Below are positions 1 through 7,679 of a stretch of 56,738 nt of DNA, piece by piece; positions within the stretch are counted from its first letter, which is position 1, and every line of letters starts with the position of its first letter. The notes below the pieces were generated by a model. The model was given only the letters and a program-made list of their open reading frames with translations. It did no database searches and was not told the DNA's origin. A program made the translations under genes and the position numbers. The stretch is from DASXZH01 sp036502005. Lineage in GTDB: Bacteria; Armatimonadota; Fimbriimonadia; Fimbriimonadales; Fimbriimonadaceae. The DNA lies in the NCBI GenBank assembly GCA_036502005.1, contig DASXZH010000069.1:1-56738 (forward strand), in the 5' to 3' direction.

Positions 1-135
1 GCGTTAAAATAAGCCACCTTGGCATTCCCGCAGCCACAAATCTCTCCCGAATGGAGAGGTCGGTGAGTCCGCGAACCGGGAGAGGCGCGAGTCGCAAACC
101 TTGGAAATTATCTCTGGAAGACCTTATTTTAACGC
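1..135. repeat. MITE-like dispersed repeat, family A, copy 1
   Basis: The stretch begins with GCGTTAAAATAAG (1-13) and ends with its exact reverse complement CTTATTTTAACGC (123-135). The interior carries a hairpin built from CTCTCCCG and CGGGAGAG with AATGGAGAGGTCGGTGAG between. Related copies occur at 15681-15789 and from 38863. No open frame is carried. The size, terminal inverted repeats and dispersal are those of a miniature non-autonomous element; mobility is inferred. Confidence 0.7.
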
Positions 136-316
136 CTATGCGAGTGATGGGTGACGAGCAGCCTCCGATGACCAAGGGGTCTAAATATTAAAGCGAAGGG
201 TTTTAGCCCTGGAACTGAAGCAATGAGCTAGTCTCCGGTCATCATAGTCCGCCCCGAGGAGGGGCAAAATTGAAAGAAGGTTTTCTGAGTGGGATCTCTT
301 ATGTTTACGCAGACTC

Positions 317-428
317 CCGAATATTACGCCCATACAGGGCTACGGAATTTAGGTGGCGACATACCCAGGGCTCGTGACCGGAGCCACTCACCCATGGGCT
401 ATAGGAAGAACGACCCTTCGGGCCTACG
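317..428 (+). repeat. Dispersed repeat, family B, single-arm copy
   Basis: The stretch holds GCTATAGGAAGAACGACCCT and the preceding CCCAGGGCTCGTGACCGGAG, which match both arms of the larger inverted-repeat element at 44516-44823. The upstream part (CCCATACAGGGCTACGG) matches the interior of the same element. It is one arm only and lies 66 bases past the 3' end of the serine hydrolase gene. The rest of 136-494 shows no gene. Confidence 0.6.
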
Positions 429-494
429 GATTAACTGAGACTGCCGAGTCACTAGCCCGCCTACGGCGCGCTGCTGGTTAGGGAGTGTTGCATA

Positions 495-1724
495 TTACTC
501 CGAGCCCTTTAGCAACTCGACGCCAATTTGGTCGACGGAACTTTCACGTCCTCCAAGAACCACCACCGCCTTGCCGGTCTCTTGTTGAATCGCTATAAAA
601 GATCTGAAGCCCGCGGTGCCGCCGTTATGCCAAACGCATGGTTTTTCGTTACTGCTAAAGATATGCCAGCCTAGTCCCATTTGGAAGGTGTGCTCTTTCC
701 GAGTCCCGACTAGAGCAAAGGCGCTTGCAACCACTCCAAAGACAATACGCCCCCAGAATTCAGTGGAGTTGACTTGCTGCCAGATTCCGATCGATACCCA
801 GGTAAAGGCAAGTAGTAGCGCTCCGGAGAAACCACTGGAACGCGTTGAATACAAAATGATGAGAACCGGTATCGCAAACAGCTGAGGCTGAATCACCGCA
901 AGAGCTATCAGGAGAATCAGCCATAGAAGTGTGATAGGTGCGCCACTTCCAAGCGGCGCTGTCGTGGAGACTCGTTTTCGGTTCGACATGGCTTCTTGCA
1001 GGGGCCGAGGGATATCCGGTTTAAGGTGGTTTTTTGCAAAGGCAACCAGCGATTCGAGGTTGCTCGTGCAACCACCGGCAGGACCGAACGCCGCCATATT
1101 CCAGGGTTGGACGCGTGCGCCCTTTGCAGTCCGACCTTGTGCGGCAATTGCCGCATCATCAGGTTCCGGCAACCGAACACCCGGGCACTCCAACCGATTC
1201 GTGAGGTTGCCCAAAAGGCTAGAAAACGAGTTGCCAGTAATACCCTCAAGGGCTAGCCCCAATGTGGCGAAACCAAAATTCGAATACTCGTAAGTTGAGC
1301 CTGGGGGCCTTTGCAAGATGGTGGTTGAAATGGCGTTGAGAAGGCAATTTTTGTCCCATCTGGCGTAAGGCTGGTTGGAGCGTATCTCTTTACGGCTCAT
1401 TTTCCTTGGAAGCCGGGGCAGACCTGATATATGCCTTGCAAGATGCTCCAACGTAATTTTTCGACCGAAGTATCTCGGTGTCCGAATGCCTTTTGGCAGG
1501 TATTTGTCTAGCGTGTCATCTAACTTGCATTTGCCCTCATCTACTGCTTCGCAGAGGAGGATGGCGGTGAGGACCTTGCTGATGCTGCCGATCTCGAATC
1601 TGGTCTCGGGTCCACAGTTGAAATATTCGGTTTCAACCTGATCTCCCTGAATACGCGCGACCGCAATGGGCACCCCTGGAGATCTCTTCACGTAGTTTGC
1701 AAGTTCTGTGTTTAGGATCGGCAA
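495..1724 (-). CDS. Serine hydrolase (class C beta-lactamase family) with internal membrane segment
   Basis: This 409-residue protein has the three signatures of the beta-lactamase/penicillin-binding-protein fold: SISK (S47-K50, nucleophile and base), YSN (Y147-N149) and HNG (H366-G368, replacing KTG). Family members hydrolyse esters, amides or D-peptides; the substrate here cannot be told. Unusually, residues about 263-340 form roughly four hydrophobic segments placed between the YxN and HxG motifs, so the chain enters the membrane inside the catalytic domain. There is no N-terminal signal peptide (start MPILNTELANYVK). The start is a TTG at 1724 without a clear ribosome binding site, so the start is uncertain. 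The gene stands alone, divergent from the DUF4139 gene. Confidence 0.85.
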   Translation of the reverse strand: MPILNTELANYVKRSPGVPIAVARIQGDQVETEYFNCGPETRFEIGSISKVLTAILLCEAVDEGKCKLDDTLDKYLPKGIRTPRYFGRKITLEHLARHISGLPRLPRKMSRKEIRSNQPYARWDKNCLLNAISTTILQRPPGSTYEYSNFGFATLGLALEGITGNSFSSLLGNLTNRLECPGVRLPEPDDAAIAAQGRTAKGARVQPWNMAAFGPAGGCTSNLESLVAFAKNHLKPDIPRPLQEAMSNRKRVSTTAPLGSGAPITLLWLILLIALAVIQPQLFAIPVLIILYSTRSSGFSGALLLAFTWVSIGIWQQVNSTEFWGRIVFGVVASAFALVGTRKEHTFQMGLGWHIFSSNEKPCVWHNGGTAGFRSFIAIQQETGKAVVVLGGRESSVDQIGVELLKGSE

Positions 1725-2086
1725 CGGCTTTTATTATGAGAGCGGAAATGCATTGTGTCTTGTGTTTTGTGTCTTGTGAGGCAATCGCAACCCTGGCGAT
1801 TTCAATAAGGCCCTTTTGTAGCACGCCTTTCAGGATGCCGGAGAAAAAACTGAACTTGACCCGGGGTCTTCGACCAACCGGGCTAGTATATGTCACCCCT
1901 TCGGGGTGGGTTTCGCGATTGCCTCTTATGTCTTTGTCCACTAATGTGGCAAGCAGCTGGTCCCAAAATCTCGGCACCCCGTCGATAGCCCTGGTCAAGA
2001 CACAACGCACAACACATGCCCGATAGTAACACTCTCTCACCCTCCGAACGTCCATACCTCCAAAGATAGAGAGGAGGAATGGCTTT
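1725..2086. other. Intergenic region with two hairpins, no gene
   Basis: The 362-base divergent gap holds two palindromes: CCCGGGGTC/ACCAACCGGG around 1860-1882 and CACCCCTTCGGGGTG at 1894-1908. Closely spaced GC hairpins outside genes suggest a further dispersed element or a transcription end, but no second copy was seen in this window. The ribosome binding site of the downstream gene (GAGGAGG, 2071-2077) lies at the right end. Confidence 0.4.
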
Positions 2087-3520
2087 ATGTTTCCACTACT
2101 GGCATTAGCTGCGATGGCGCAGCAGAATCAGCCGAATTTCAACGAGGTCACCATTTACAATCAGGGGTTTGGGCTGGTTAAGGAATACCGGATCTTAGAC
2201 CTAAAAGAGGGGCGGCAGACGGTGGCGATCGAGAATGTCGCGGCCCTGATTCAGCCCAATACGGTGAGCTTTCAGAGCATTACCGACAAGGGGTCGATCA
2301 ATGTTGAGCAGAACTACCAATACGATCTGATTAGTCCCGAAGCGATTTTGGATAAAGCGGTTGGCCAAAAAATCAGGTTCTTACGAACGTTGAACAACGG
2401 AGCGCACGAGGAGCTTACAGGAACGCTGATGAACGCGCCGACGAATGTGGTGAACCCGGGCACGGACGGGAGCGGAAGCCAAACCACCTACAACGGAATG
2501 GTTATCAAGACCAACGATGGGCGCGTGATTTTGAATCCGGTTGGCGAGGTAGAAGTTGAATCACTGCCGGAGGGCTTGATCAGCCGGCCAACCTTGCTGT
2601 GGGATTTGGAAGCGGCTAAAAGCGGTCAGAACACGGTCGAGCTTCGATATGTGACAAGCGGGATGACTTGGAATGCGGATTACGTGATGACGCTGGACGA
2701 CGTCCTCGGACAGACCGCGGATTTGCAGGGATGGGTGACGCTGAACAACAGTTCCGGGGCTACTTTTAAGAACACGAAGTTAAAACTGCTTGCGGGTGAC
2801 GTAAATCAGGTTCCGAAATCTTTTCAAACTTTTGGCAGGACGCTTAATGGCAGGGCGGTCGATCAGGCGGCAGCGCCTTCATTTCAGGAGCAGAGCCTAT
2901 TCGAATATCACCTGTATACGCTTCAGCGGCCGACTACCCTCAACCAGCATGAGACGAAACAGGTTTCTTTGCTGGAGGGGCATAACGTGAGAGTGACCAA
3001 GCGAGTGATTGTGGATTCAATGCAGGATATGGGCCGCTATTATCCTTCAGAGGGTGCCGTTGGCACTGGGGACCTCAGCCCGCAGGTTCGGATCGAGTTT
3101 GAGAACTCCAAAGACAACGGACTCGGGATGCCGCTGCCACAGGGAACGTTTAAGGTCTATCAGAAGGACAGCGATGGATCTGTGCAGCTAATTGGCGAGG
3201 ACGCCATTAAGCATACGCCGAAGGATGAGAAGGTTTCGCTGGTTATGGGGCGATCTTTTGATGTGGTGGCGAATCGAAAGCGGTTAGAGTTTCATGCGTT
3301 GGGAAACGACGACTGGACGGAAACGTTTGAGATCACGTTGCGGAACCATAAGACCGTTGACCAAGATGTTGTGCTGTTAGAGAGGCATTACGGAGATTGG
3401 AAAGTGACGACTACGAGTGACCCGTTTAAGAAGACGGATTCGAACTCGATGCAGTACGTGGTGAACGTTCCGGCGAACGGTTCGAAGGTGGTGAAGTACA
3501 CGGTGGAGACTAAATGGTGA
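2087..3520 (+). CDS. DUF4139 domain-containing secreted protein
   Basis: The protein (477 residues) begins with a short signal peptide (MFPLLALAAMAQQ) and continues with a beta-rich body opening FNEVTIYNQGFGLVKEYR, typical of DUF4139 proteins. These are uncharacterised surface or periplasmic proteins built mainly of beta strands. No catalytic motif is visible. The start is well supported by GAGGAGG at 2071-2077, nine bases before the ATG; the ATG at 2079 is out of frame. The gene stands alone. A short TTTTTGA-type heptamer run (about 3531-3550) and a GC-rich repeat follow its stop codon. Confidence 0.8.
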   Translation: MFPLLALAAMAQQNQPNFNEVTIYNQGFGLVKEYRILDLKEGRQTVAIENVAALIQPNTVSFQSITDKGSINVEQNYQYDLISPEAILDKAVGQKIRFLRTLNNGAHEELTGTLMNAPTNVVNPGTDGSGSQTTYNGMVIKTNDGRVILNPVGEVEVESLPEGLISRPTLLWDLEAAKSGQNTVELRYVTSGMTWNADYVMTLDDVLGQTADLQGWVTLNNSSGATFKNTKLKLLAGDVNQVPKSFQTFGRTLNGRAVDQAAAPSFQEQSLFEYHLYTLQRPTTLNQHETKQVSLLEGHNVRVTKRVIVDSMQDMGRYYPSEGAVGTGDLSPQVRIEFENSKDNGLGMPLPQGTFKVYQKDSDGSVQLIGEDAIKHTPKDEKVSLVMGRSFDVVANRKRLEFHALGNDDWTETFEITLRNHKTVDQDVVLLERHYGDWKVTTTSDPFKKTDSNSMQYVVNVPANGSKVVKYTVETKW

Positions 3521-3589
3521 CCGGGATTTTTGAGTTTTGATTTTTGATTAGGGAGGCTTAGTTTCCGGGTTGGTTTGCTCAAGCATTTA

Positions 3590-3642
3590 AACCTCTCCCC
3601 CAACCCCCTCCCCTCCCAGGGAGCAGGGGAGGGGGCTCTTCT
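3590..3642. repeat. GC-rich hairpin repeat, family C, copy 1
   Basis: The stretch reads CCTCTCCCCCAACCCCCTCC followed by a hairpin back to AGCAGGGGAGGGGGCTC. Related stretches occur at 16767-16818, 24084-24212 (inside a gene) and 48361-48420. It sits exactly between the convergent ends of the DUF4139 gene and the TPR gene, where it could also act as a bidirectional terminator. Confidence 0.6.
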
Positions 3643-4495
3643 ACTCAAATGGCAGATTCGCTGGCGGGGTTGGGTGGGTTGGAGGTGCCTTCGGGGCGTT
3701 CATGCCACCCATCCCTCCACCGCCGCCCATTTTCATATCGAAGATCGAGATTATCCATACCAAAAACGCGATAAAGAGGGGAATTAGAAGCTTCCCATCA
3801 AATGCATTTTTGCTGAAGTCCGTTGAAAGGGCTTTACTGCCAAATATGTGGAAAAGTCCGGCGAACTGGTCCTTGTCGTGAAGAAGCCAAATGATGCAAA
3901 CCAGCCAGACGATAAACATTGAGGCGCCCTTTACATATTCGCCGGAGAAAATCTGCCCCGATCCAGGAATGATTGCGCTAAAAATAGTGCCGGCCCTTCG
4001 ACTGGAAGTGACCTCGAACTCCGAGTACAGAGCCGCGTTCCCCAGAGCAGTGGTGTGCAAAATGGTTTCCGCGAACTTGCGCTCAAGCGCAACATTTTTG
4101 GGCGCAAGTTTTAGCGCTTTCTGATACATCTCCCGCGCTTGTTTGAACTGTTTTCGCTCGGCGAGGTCGTCGCCGATGAATTCCAAAACGGCAGGCGCGT
4201 TGGGCACCGCTTGCTCGGCTTTCTTCAAGAAATCTGACGCCTGAGCGCTCTGGTTTCGCGAGCGGGCAAGACGCGCTTGGCGAATGAAATTGTCCGCGGC
4301 GGCAAGCTGCTCATGCGTGGGAGGTGGTAATTCAGGTTCCGGTTCAGGCTCCGGTTCCGCTGCGGCAGGCTCCTTGCTTAATTGCTCACGCAGGGCGGCC
4401 GCCTCTTTTTCGAGTTGCGCCAAACGCTGCTGCGCAATTACCTCTTCAACGGTTTGCCCTACGGCAGGTTTTGGTCGGGCTGCATCGTCTTCCAA
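3641..4495 (-). CDS. TPR-containing membrane protein
   Basis: The 284-residue chain has an N-terminal coiled stretch rich in Ala, Gln and Glu (about 12-45), a Pro/Glu linker, two TPR-like helical pairs (about 64-140, with EMYQKALKLAPKN) and two or three membrane segments (about 170-207 and 235-254). The motif IIPGSGQIFSGEYVKG resembles TM2-like membrane proteins, whose role is unknown. The tail is Gly/Met/Pro rich. The start is a TTG at 4495 with GGAGA six bases upstream; it overlaps the 3' end of rsfS by 37 bases in another frame, so the two are translationally linked. It is the last gene of the obg-nadD-rsfS operon. Confidence 0.75.
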   Translation of the reverse strand: MEDDAARPKPAVGQTVEEVIAQQRLAQLEKEAAALREQLSKEPAAAEPEPEPEPELPPPTHEQLAAADNFIRQARLARSRNQSAQASDFLKKAEQAVPNAPAVLEFIGDDLAERKQFKQAREMYQKALKLAPKNVALERKFAETILHTTALGNAALYSEFEVTSSRRAGTIFSAIIPGSGQIFSGEYVKGASMFIVWLVCIIWLLHDKDQFAGLFHIFGSKALSTDFSKNAFDGKLLIPLFIAFLVWIISIFDMKMGGGGGMGGMNAPKAPPTHPTPPANLPFE

Positions 4496-4800
4496 AGGGT
4501 CTCCAAGTCATAGAATTGACGTTGTTCGTCCCGCATAATGTGCAGAACTACATCCCCATAATCTTGCAAAACCCAGCCGCTGCCGTCACCTTCGGTACGA
4601 AGGGCGCGTTCTTTGAGGTCTCGCATTTTCTTGTGGACTTCGTCGGCAATGGATGAAATCTGCCGATCGTTGGTTCCTGTGCAAAGGATGAAATAGTCTG
4701 CGATGGAAGTTTTTTCGCGTACATCGAGCGTTTCAATCTGCTCGGCCTTCATATCTTCTGCGATTTGCGTGATTAGAGCGGTTTTTTCTTTAGAGGTCAT
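4459..4800 (-). CDS. rsfS: Ribosome silencing factor RsfS
   Basis: This 113-residue protein matches RsfS over its length: IETLDVREKTSIADYFILC is followed by the conserved TNDRQISSIADEV and GSGWVLQDYGDVVLHIM blocks. RsfS binds ribosomal protein L14 on the large subunit and blocks subunit joining under starvation. It lies directly after nadD, the usual order in many bacteria. Its 3' end is overlapped by the TPR gene. Confidence 0.93.
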   Translation of the reverse strand: MTSKEKTALITQIAEDMKAEQIETLDVREKTSIADYFILCTGTNDRQISSIADEVHKKMRDLKERALRTEGDGSGWVLQDYGDVVLHIMRDEQRQFYDLETLWKTMQPDQNLP

Positions 4801-4862
4801 TCAACTCCTGCGTTGAGAGCTTACAGGTTCCAACAGTGTACCTTTCGCCAATTTTTGAGACT

Positions 4863-5450
4863 TCAAGTGCGGTACAGCTTGTTCGCTTCGATGTATTTGA
4901 GAACATCCGGATTGAGCCATTGGCCCATTGGTTTTCGATCCCCAAGGCGTCTTCTGATCTCAGAAGACGAGATCTCCATGGGCGGCATGGGGAGCCAATC
5001 AATCGCTTCGGGAACGTAGGCGGGAACAGACATGAGAAGCTGGTCCATATTCTGGCCTTCCCTAACCGCGACGGCGAGCCTGCACATTTTTAAAAGCCGC
5101 TGCGGCTGCTTCCATTTGTCGATCTCCTTTAGAGGATCGGAGCCTAAAATGAACCAGTATTCAGCTTGCTGAATGTAGGTGAGTTCGGAAAGGGTATCGA
5201 CCGCGTAGCTTGGGCCTCCTCGGCTGACCTCGATATCGGACAGGGAAAGCTTAGGGTCATCTTGGATAGCCAGTTGAAGCATCTCCATGCGCTGTTTTGC
5301 TGGGGTGGTGTGTCCCTTCTTGAGGGGGTTGCGGTGAGCGGGGAGCATCATCACCTCATCTAGTTCAAGGGTTTCGATGGCCGAATGGGCGAGGGCTATG
5401 TGCCCCGCATGCGGCGGGTCGAAAGTGCCTCCGAGAATGCCTATTTTCAT
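4863..5450 (-). CDS. nadD: Nicotinate-nucleotide adenylyltransferase
   Basis: The enzyme (195 residues) transfers AMP from ATP to nicotinate mononucleotide, giving deamido-NAD in the NAD pathway. The nucleotidyltransferase signature GGTFDPPHAGHIALA stands at the N-terminus and the second motif SSSEIRRRL near the C-terminus, as in NadD. The length is normal. The ATG overlaps the obg stop codon by four bases (ATGA type), showing co-translation, and rsfS follows 62 bases later. Confidence 0.95.
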   Translation of the reverse strand: MKIGILGGTFDPPHAGHIALAHSAIETLELDEVMMLPAHRNPLKKGHTTPAKQRMEMLQLAIQDDPKLSLSDIEVSRGGPSYAVDTLSELTYIQQAEYWFILGSDPLKEIDKWKQPQRLLKMCRLAVAVREGQNMDQLLMSVPAYVPEAIDWLPMPPMEISSSEIRRRLGDRKPMGQWLNPDVLKYIEANKLYRT

Positions 5451-6709
5451 TCGTCGGCGAAAGCGAACTCCAGATCGCCGATCCTTACCGTGTCCCCTTC
5501 TTGAACGCCCATATCTCTAAGTTTATTGATAATTCCTAACCTTTCCAACCTTCGGTGCAGGTAGTGCAACGCCTCGTCGTTCGACATGTCCGTCATTGCC
5601 ACCAGACGTTCTACCCGTTTGCCCTTCACTTCGTAAGCGCTGCCTTCTTGATCGACGTGCCATTCCAGGTCGGGCGCGGCAGACATGGCGGGAATCAGGA
5701 CGGGAACGGGCACGACACTGGCAAGTTCATCCAGCATGCGCGACATCTCGCGCGTGAGTTCTTCCACGCCTTGGCCAGTAACAGCGGAGAATGCGAAAAC
5801 CGGATACCCGAACTTTTCTAGCTTGCCTTTCAGGTCATCGACAAGTTCGGGCCAGGCTGTATCGATTTTGCTGAGGCCAACGATGCGCGGTCGGCTGCAT
5901 ATTGTTTCGGAATAGCTTTTGAGCTCTTGCTCAATGAGCTCGAAATTTGCGATAGGATCCGATTCGTCCATCGGCACGCATTCGACTAAGTGGATAAGCA
6001 CACGCGTTCTTTCCACGTGTTTAAGAAACTGGTGGCCAAGGCCACGGCCTTCGCTGGCGCCTTCTACAAGGCCTGGCATATCGGCGACAGTGAAGCTGTT
6101 GTCGCCATAGCTGACCACGCCCAGGTTAGGCACGATGGTTGTGAAAGGGTAATCCGCAATCTTTGGTTTTGCGGCGCTTATCGCGCCTATCAGTGTGCTC
6201 TTTCCAGCATTGGGCAGGCCGATAATGCCGATATCGGCAAGGAGTTTTAGCTCAAGACGGGCGTTAACAGTTTCACCCGGCGCGCCTTTCTGGGCGAATG
6301 TTGGGGCTTGCCGAATGCTGCTTGTGTAGTGCAGGTTGCCAAATCCGCCTCGACCGCCTTTGCAGACAACGTAACGCATGCCATCCAGGTTGAGGTCGAT
6401 GATCGGGGCATCCAGATCGACATCGAAGACGATGGTGCCGACGGGAACTCTTATCTCAATGTCGTCCGCGTCTTTGCCACGCTTGTTGCCGGCGGCATCG
6501 CTACCTGGCTTGGATTTGAACTCGTGCTGAATGCGGAAATCGTAAAGGGTTCTGCGGCCGCGGTCGGCGACGAGAACGATGTCGCCGCCTCTCCCGCCAT
6601 CGGACCCGTTAGGGCCGCCGCGAGGGACGTGCTTTTCCCGATGAAAGCTGGCCGAACCTGCGCCTCCTCTTCCGGAATGGAATTCCACCAGTGCTTCATC
6701 TAAAAACAT
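5447..6709 (-). CDS. obg: GTPase Obg, ribosome assembly
   Basis: The 420-residue GTPase takes part in large-subunit assembly and stress control. The glycine-rich Obg fold fills about 1-158 (GGRGGDIVLVADRGRRTL), followed by the G domain with GLPNAGKST (G1), DMPGLVEGA (G3) and SKID as the G4 motif (usually NKxD, so one position differs), then a C-terminal OCT domain from about 345 (EVKGKRVERLVAMTDM). The start MFLDEALVEFHSG is typical. It is the first gene of the operon running obg-nadD-rsfS-TPR. Confidence 0.95.
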   Translation of the reverse strand: MFLDEALVEFHSGRGGAGSASFHREKHVPRGGPNGSDGGRGGDIVLVADRGRRTLYDFRIQHEFKSKPGSDAAGNKRGKDADDIEIRVPVGTIVFDVDLDAPIIDLNLDGMRYVVCKGGRGGFGNLHYTSSIRQAPTFAQKGAPGETVNARLELKLLADIGIIGLPNAGKSTLIGAISAAKPKIADYPFTTIVPNLGVVSYGDNSFTVADMPGLVEGASEGRGLGHQFLKHVERTRVLIHLVECVPMDESDPIANFELIEQELKSYSETICSRPRIVGLSKIDTAWPELVDDLKGKLEKFGYPVFAFSAVTGQGVEELTREMSRMLDELASVVPVPVLIPAMSAAPDLEWHVDQEGSAYEVKGKRVERLVAMTDMSNDEALHYLHRRLERLGIINKLRDMGVQEGDTVRIGDLEFAFADE

Positions 6710-6812
6710 ACTTTCTCCAGTTTACTTGTCCTAACTTTTTATGCCGAACTGCACTCATGGGCTTTGCGCCAAATGACCAAAGCCGATTCATTCGGCAAAA
6801 GGAGAGAGAGAA

Positions 6813-7595
6813 ATGGCAAAAATTTACGCAAGCTTTGATACAGCCGCGCATGCAGAGAAGGCAGCAGGCGCGCTTTTGGACTACGGTGTTGTCAGCGATG
6901 ACATTAGCCTTATTCGTGGCGGCAGTGAGGAAGACTACAACAATTGGCAGTCTCGCTGGCAGGGCTACGGAACTGAAGGCAATATTTCTGGCGTCGGCAC
7001 AACGACTACAGGCACGGCCGGTTCTTTAACGGGCCAATCTGGCTTTGAGGGCGCAGCGACCAACGAGGATATTCATCTTCGCGCTGCAAACAAGATCGAC
7101 GACACAACCTATGTTAACGAGTTGGCGGACGAAGACTCCGGAGTCCGGGAGGATTCTGGCTATACAGGCGACGATCCCAATCATTTGAGCGCAAAGACCG
7201 GCATTACCACCACAACTGCAGCCGACTCCGGTGTTGGCGCAGCGAAGGGCGCGGGCTATGGGCTCGGCGTCGGCATTATTGCCGCTTTGGCTGCTTTGTT
7301 TGTTCCTGGATTTGGAATGGTTTTCGGCGCCGGCGCATTGGCTATGGCCGTTGGCGGCGCGGTTGCGACGACCGGTGCTGGCGCTATCGCAGGCGCAGTC
7401 ACGGGGTACCTGAAGGACCAGGGCGTTGAAGAGTCGGTTGCTCGCGATTACGAGGCAACCCTTACAAGCGGCGGCGCTTTGCTCGAGGTTAACGTTCCTT
7501 CCGGCAAGGTCGATGAGACATCGGTTCGCGACGTTCTGATGAAGTACGGCGCGGCAAACGTCGGCGGCTACGCCGGTCGAAGTTACGTGGCTTAA
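6813..7595 (+). CDS. General stress protein 17M-like, glycine-rich
   Basis: The N-terminus MAKIYASFDTAAHAEKAAGA followed by LLDYGVVSDDISLI resembles the YflT/GSP17M stress domain. A low-complexity acidic stretch follows (about 60-140), then a long Gly/Ala-rich hydrophobic segment (about 143-198) that could span or insert in a membrane, and a second small alpha/beta domain (about 203-255). Proteins with this layout are common in stress-exposed bacteria but their action is unknown. A strong AGGAGAGAGAG ribosome binding site precedes the ATG. The gene is monocistronic and divergent from obg. Confidence 0.65.
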   Translation: MAKIYASFDTAAHAEKAAGALLDYGVVSDDISLIRGGSEEDYNNWQSRWQGYGTEGNISGVGTTTTGTAGSLTGQSGFEGAATNEDIHLRAANKIDDTTYVNELADEDSGVREDSGYTGDDPNHLSAKTGITTTTAADSGVGAAKGAGYGLGVGIIAALAALFVPGFGMVFGAGALAMAVGGAVATTGAGAIAGAVTGYLKDQGVEESVARDYEATLTSGGALLEVNVPSGKVDETSVRDVLMKYGAANVGGYAGRSYVA

Positions 7596-7679
7596 ACGAG
7601 TATCGAGTTCTGAGTCCTGAGTCTTGGCGGTCTCGCCAAGGCTCGGGGCTCGTTATTATTTACCCACCGATAGTTTTCC

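Noticed and set aside
1633..2055. 140-codon minus-strand frame overlapping the serine hydrolase start
   Set aside because: It overlaps a well-supported gene in another frame and contains translated hairpins.
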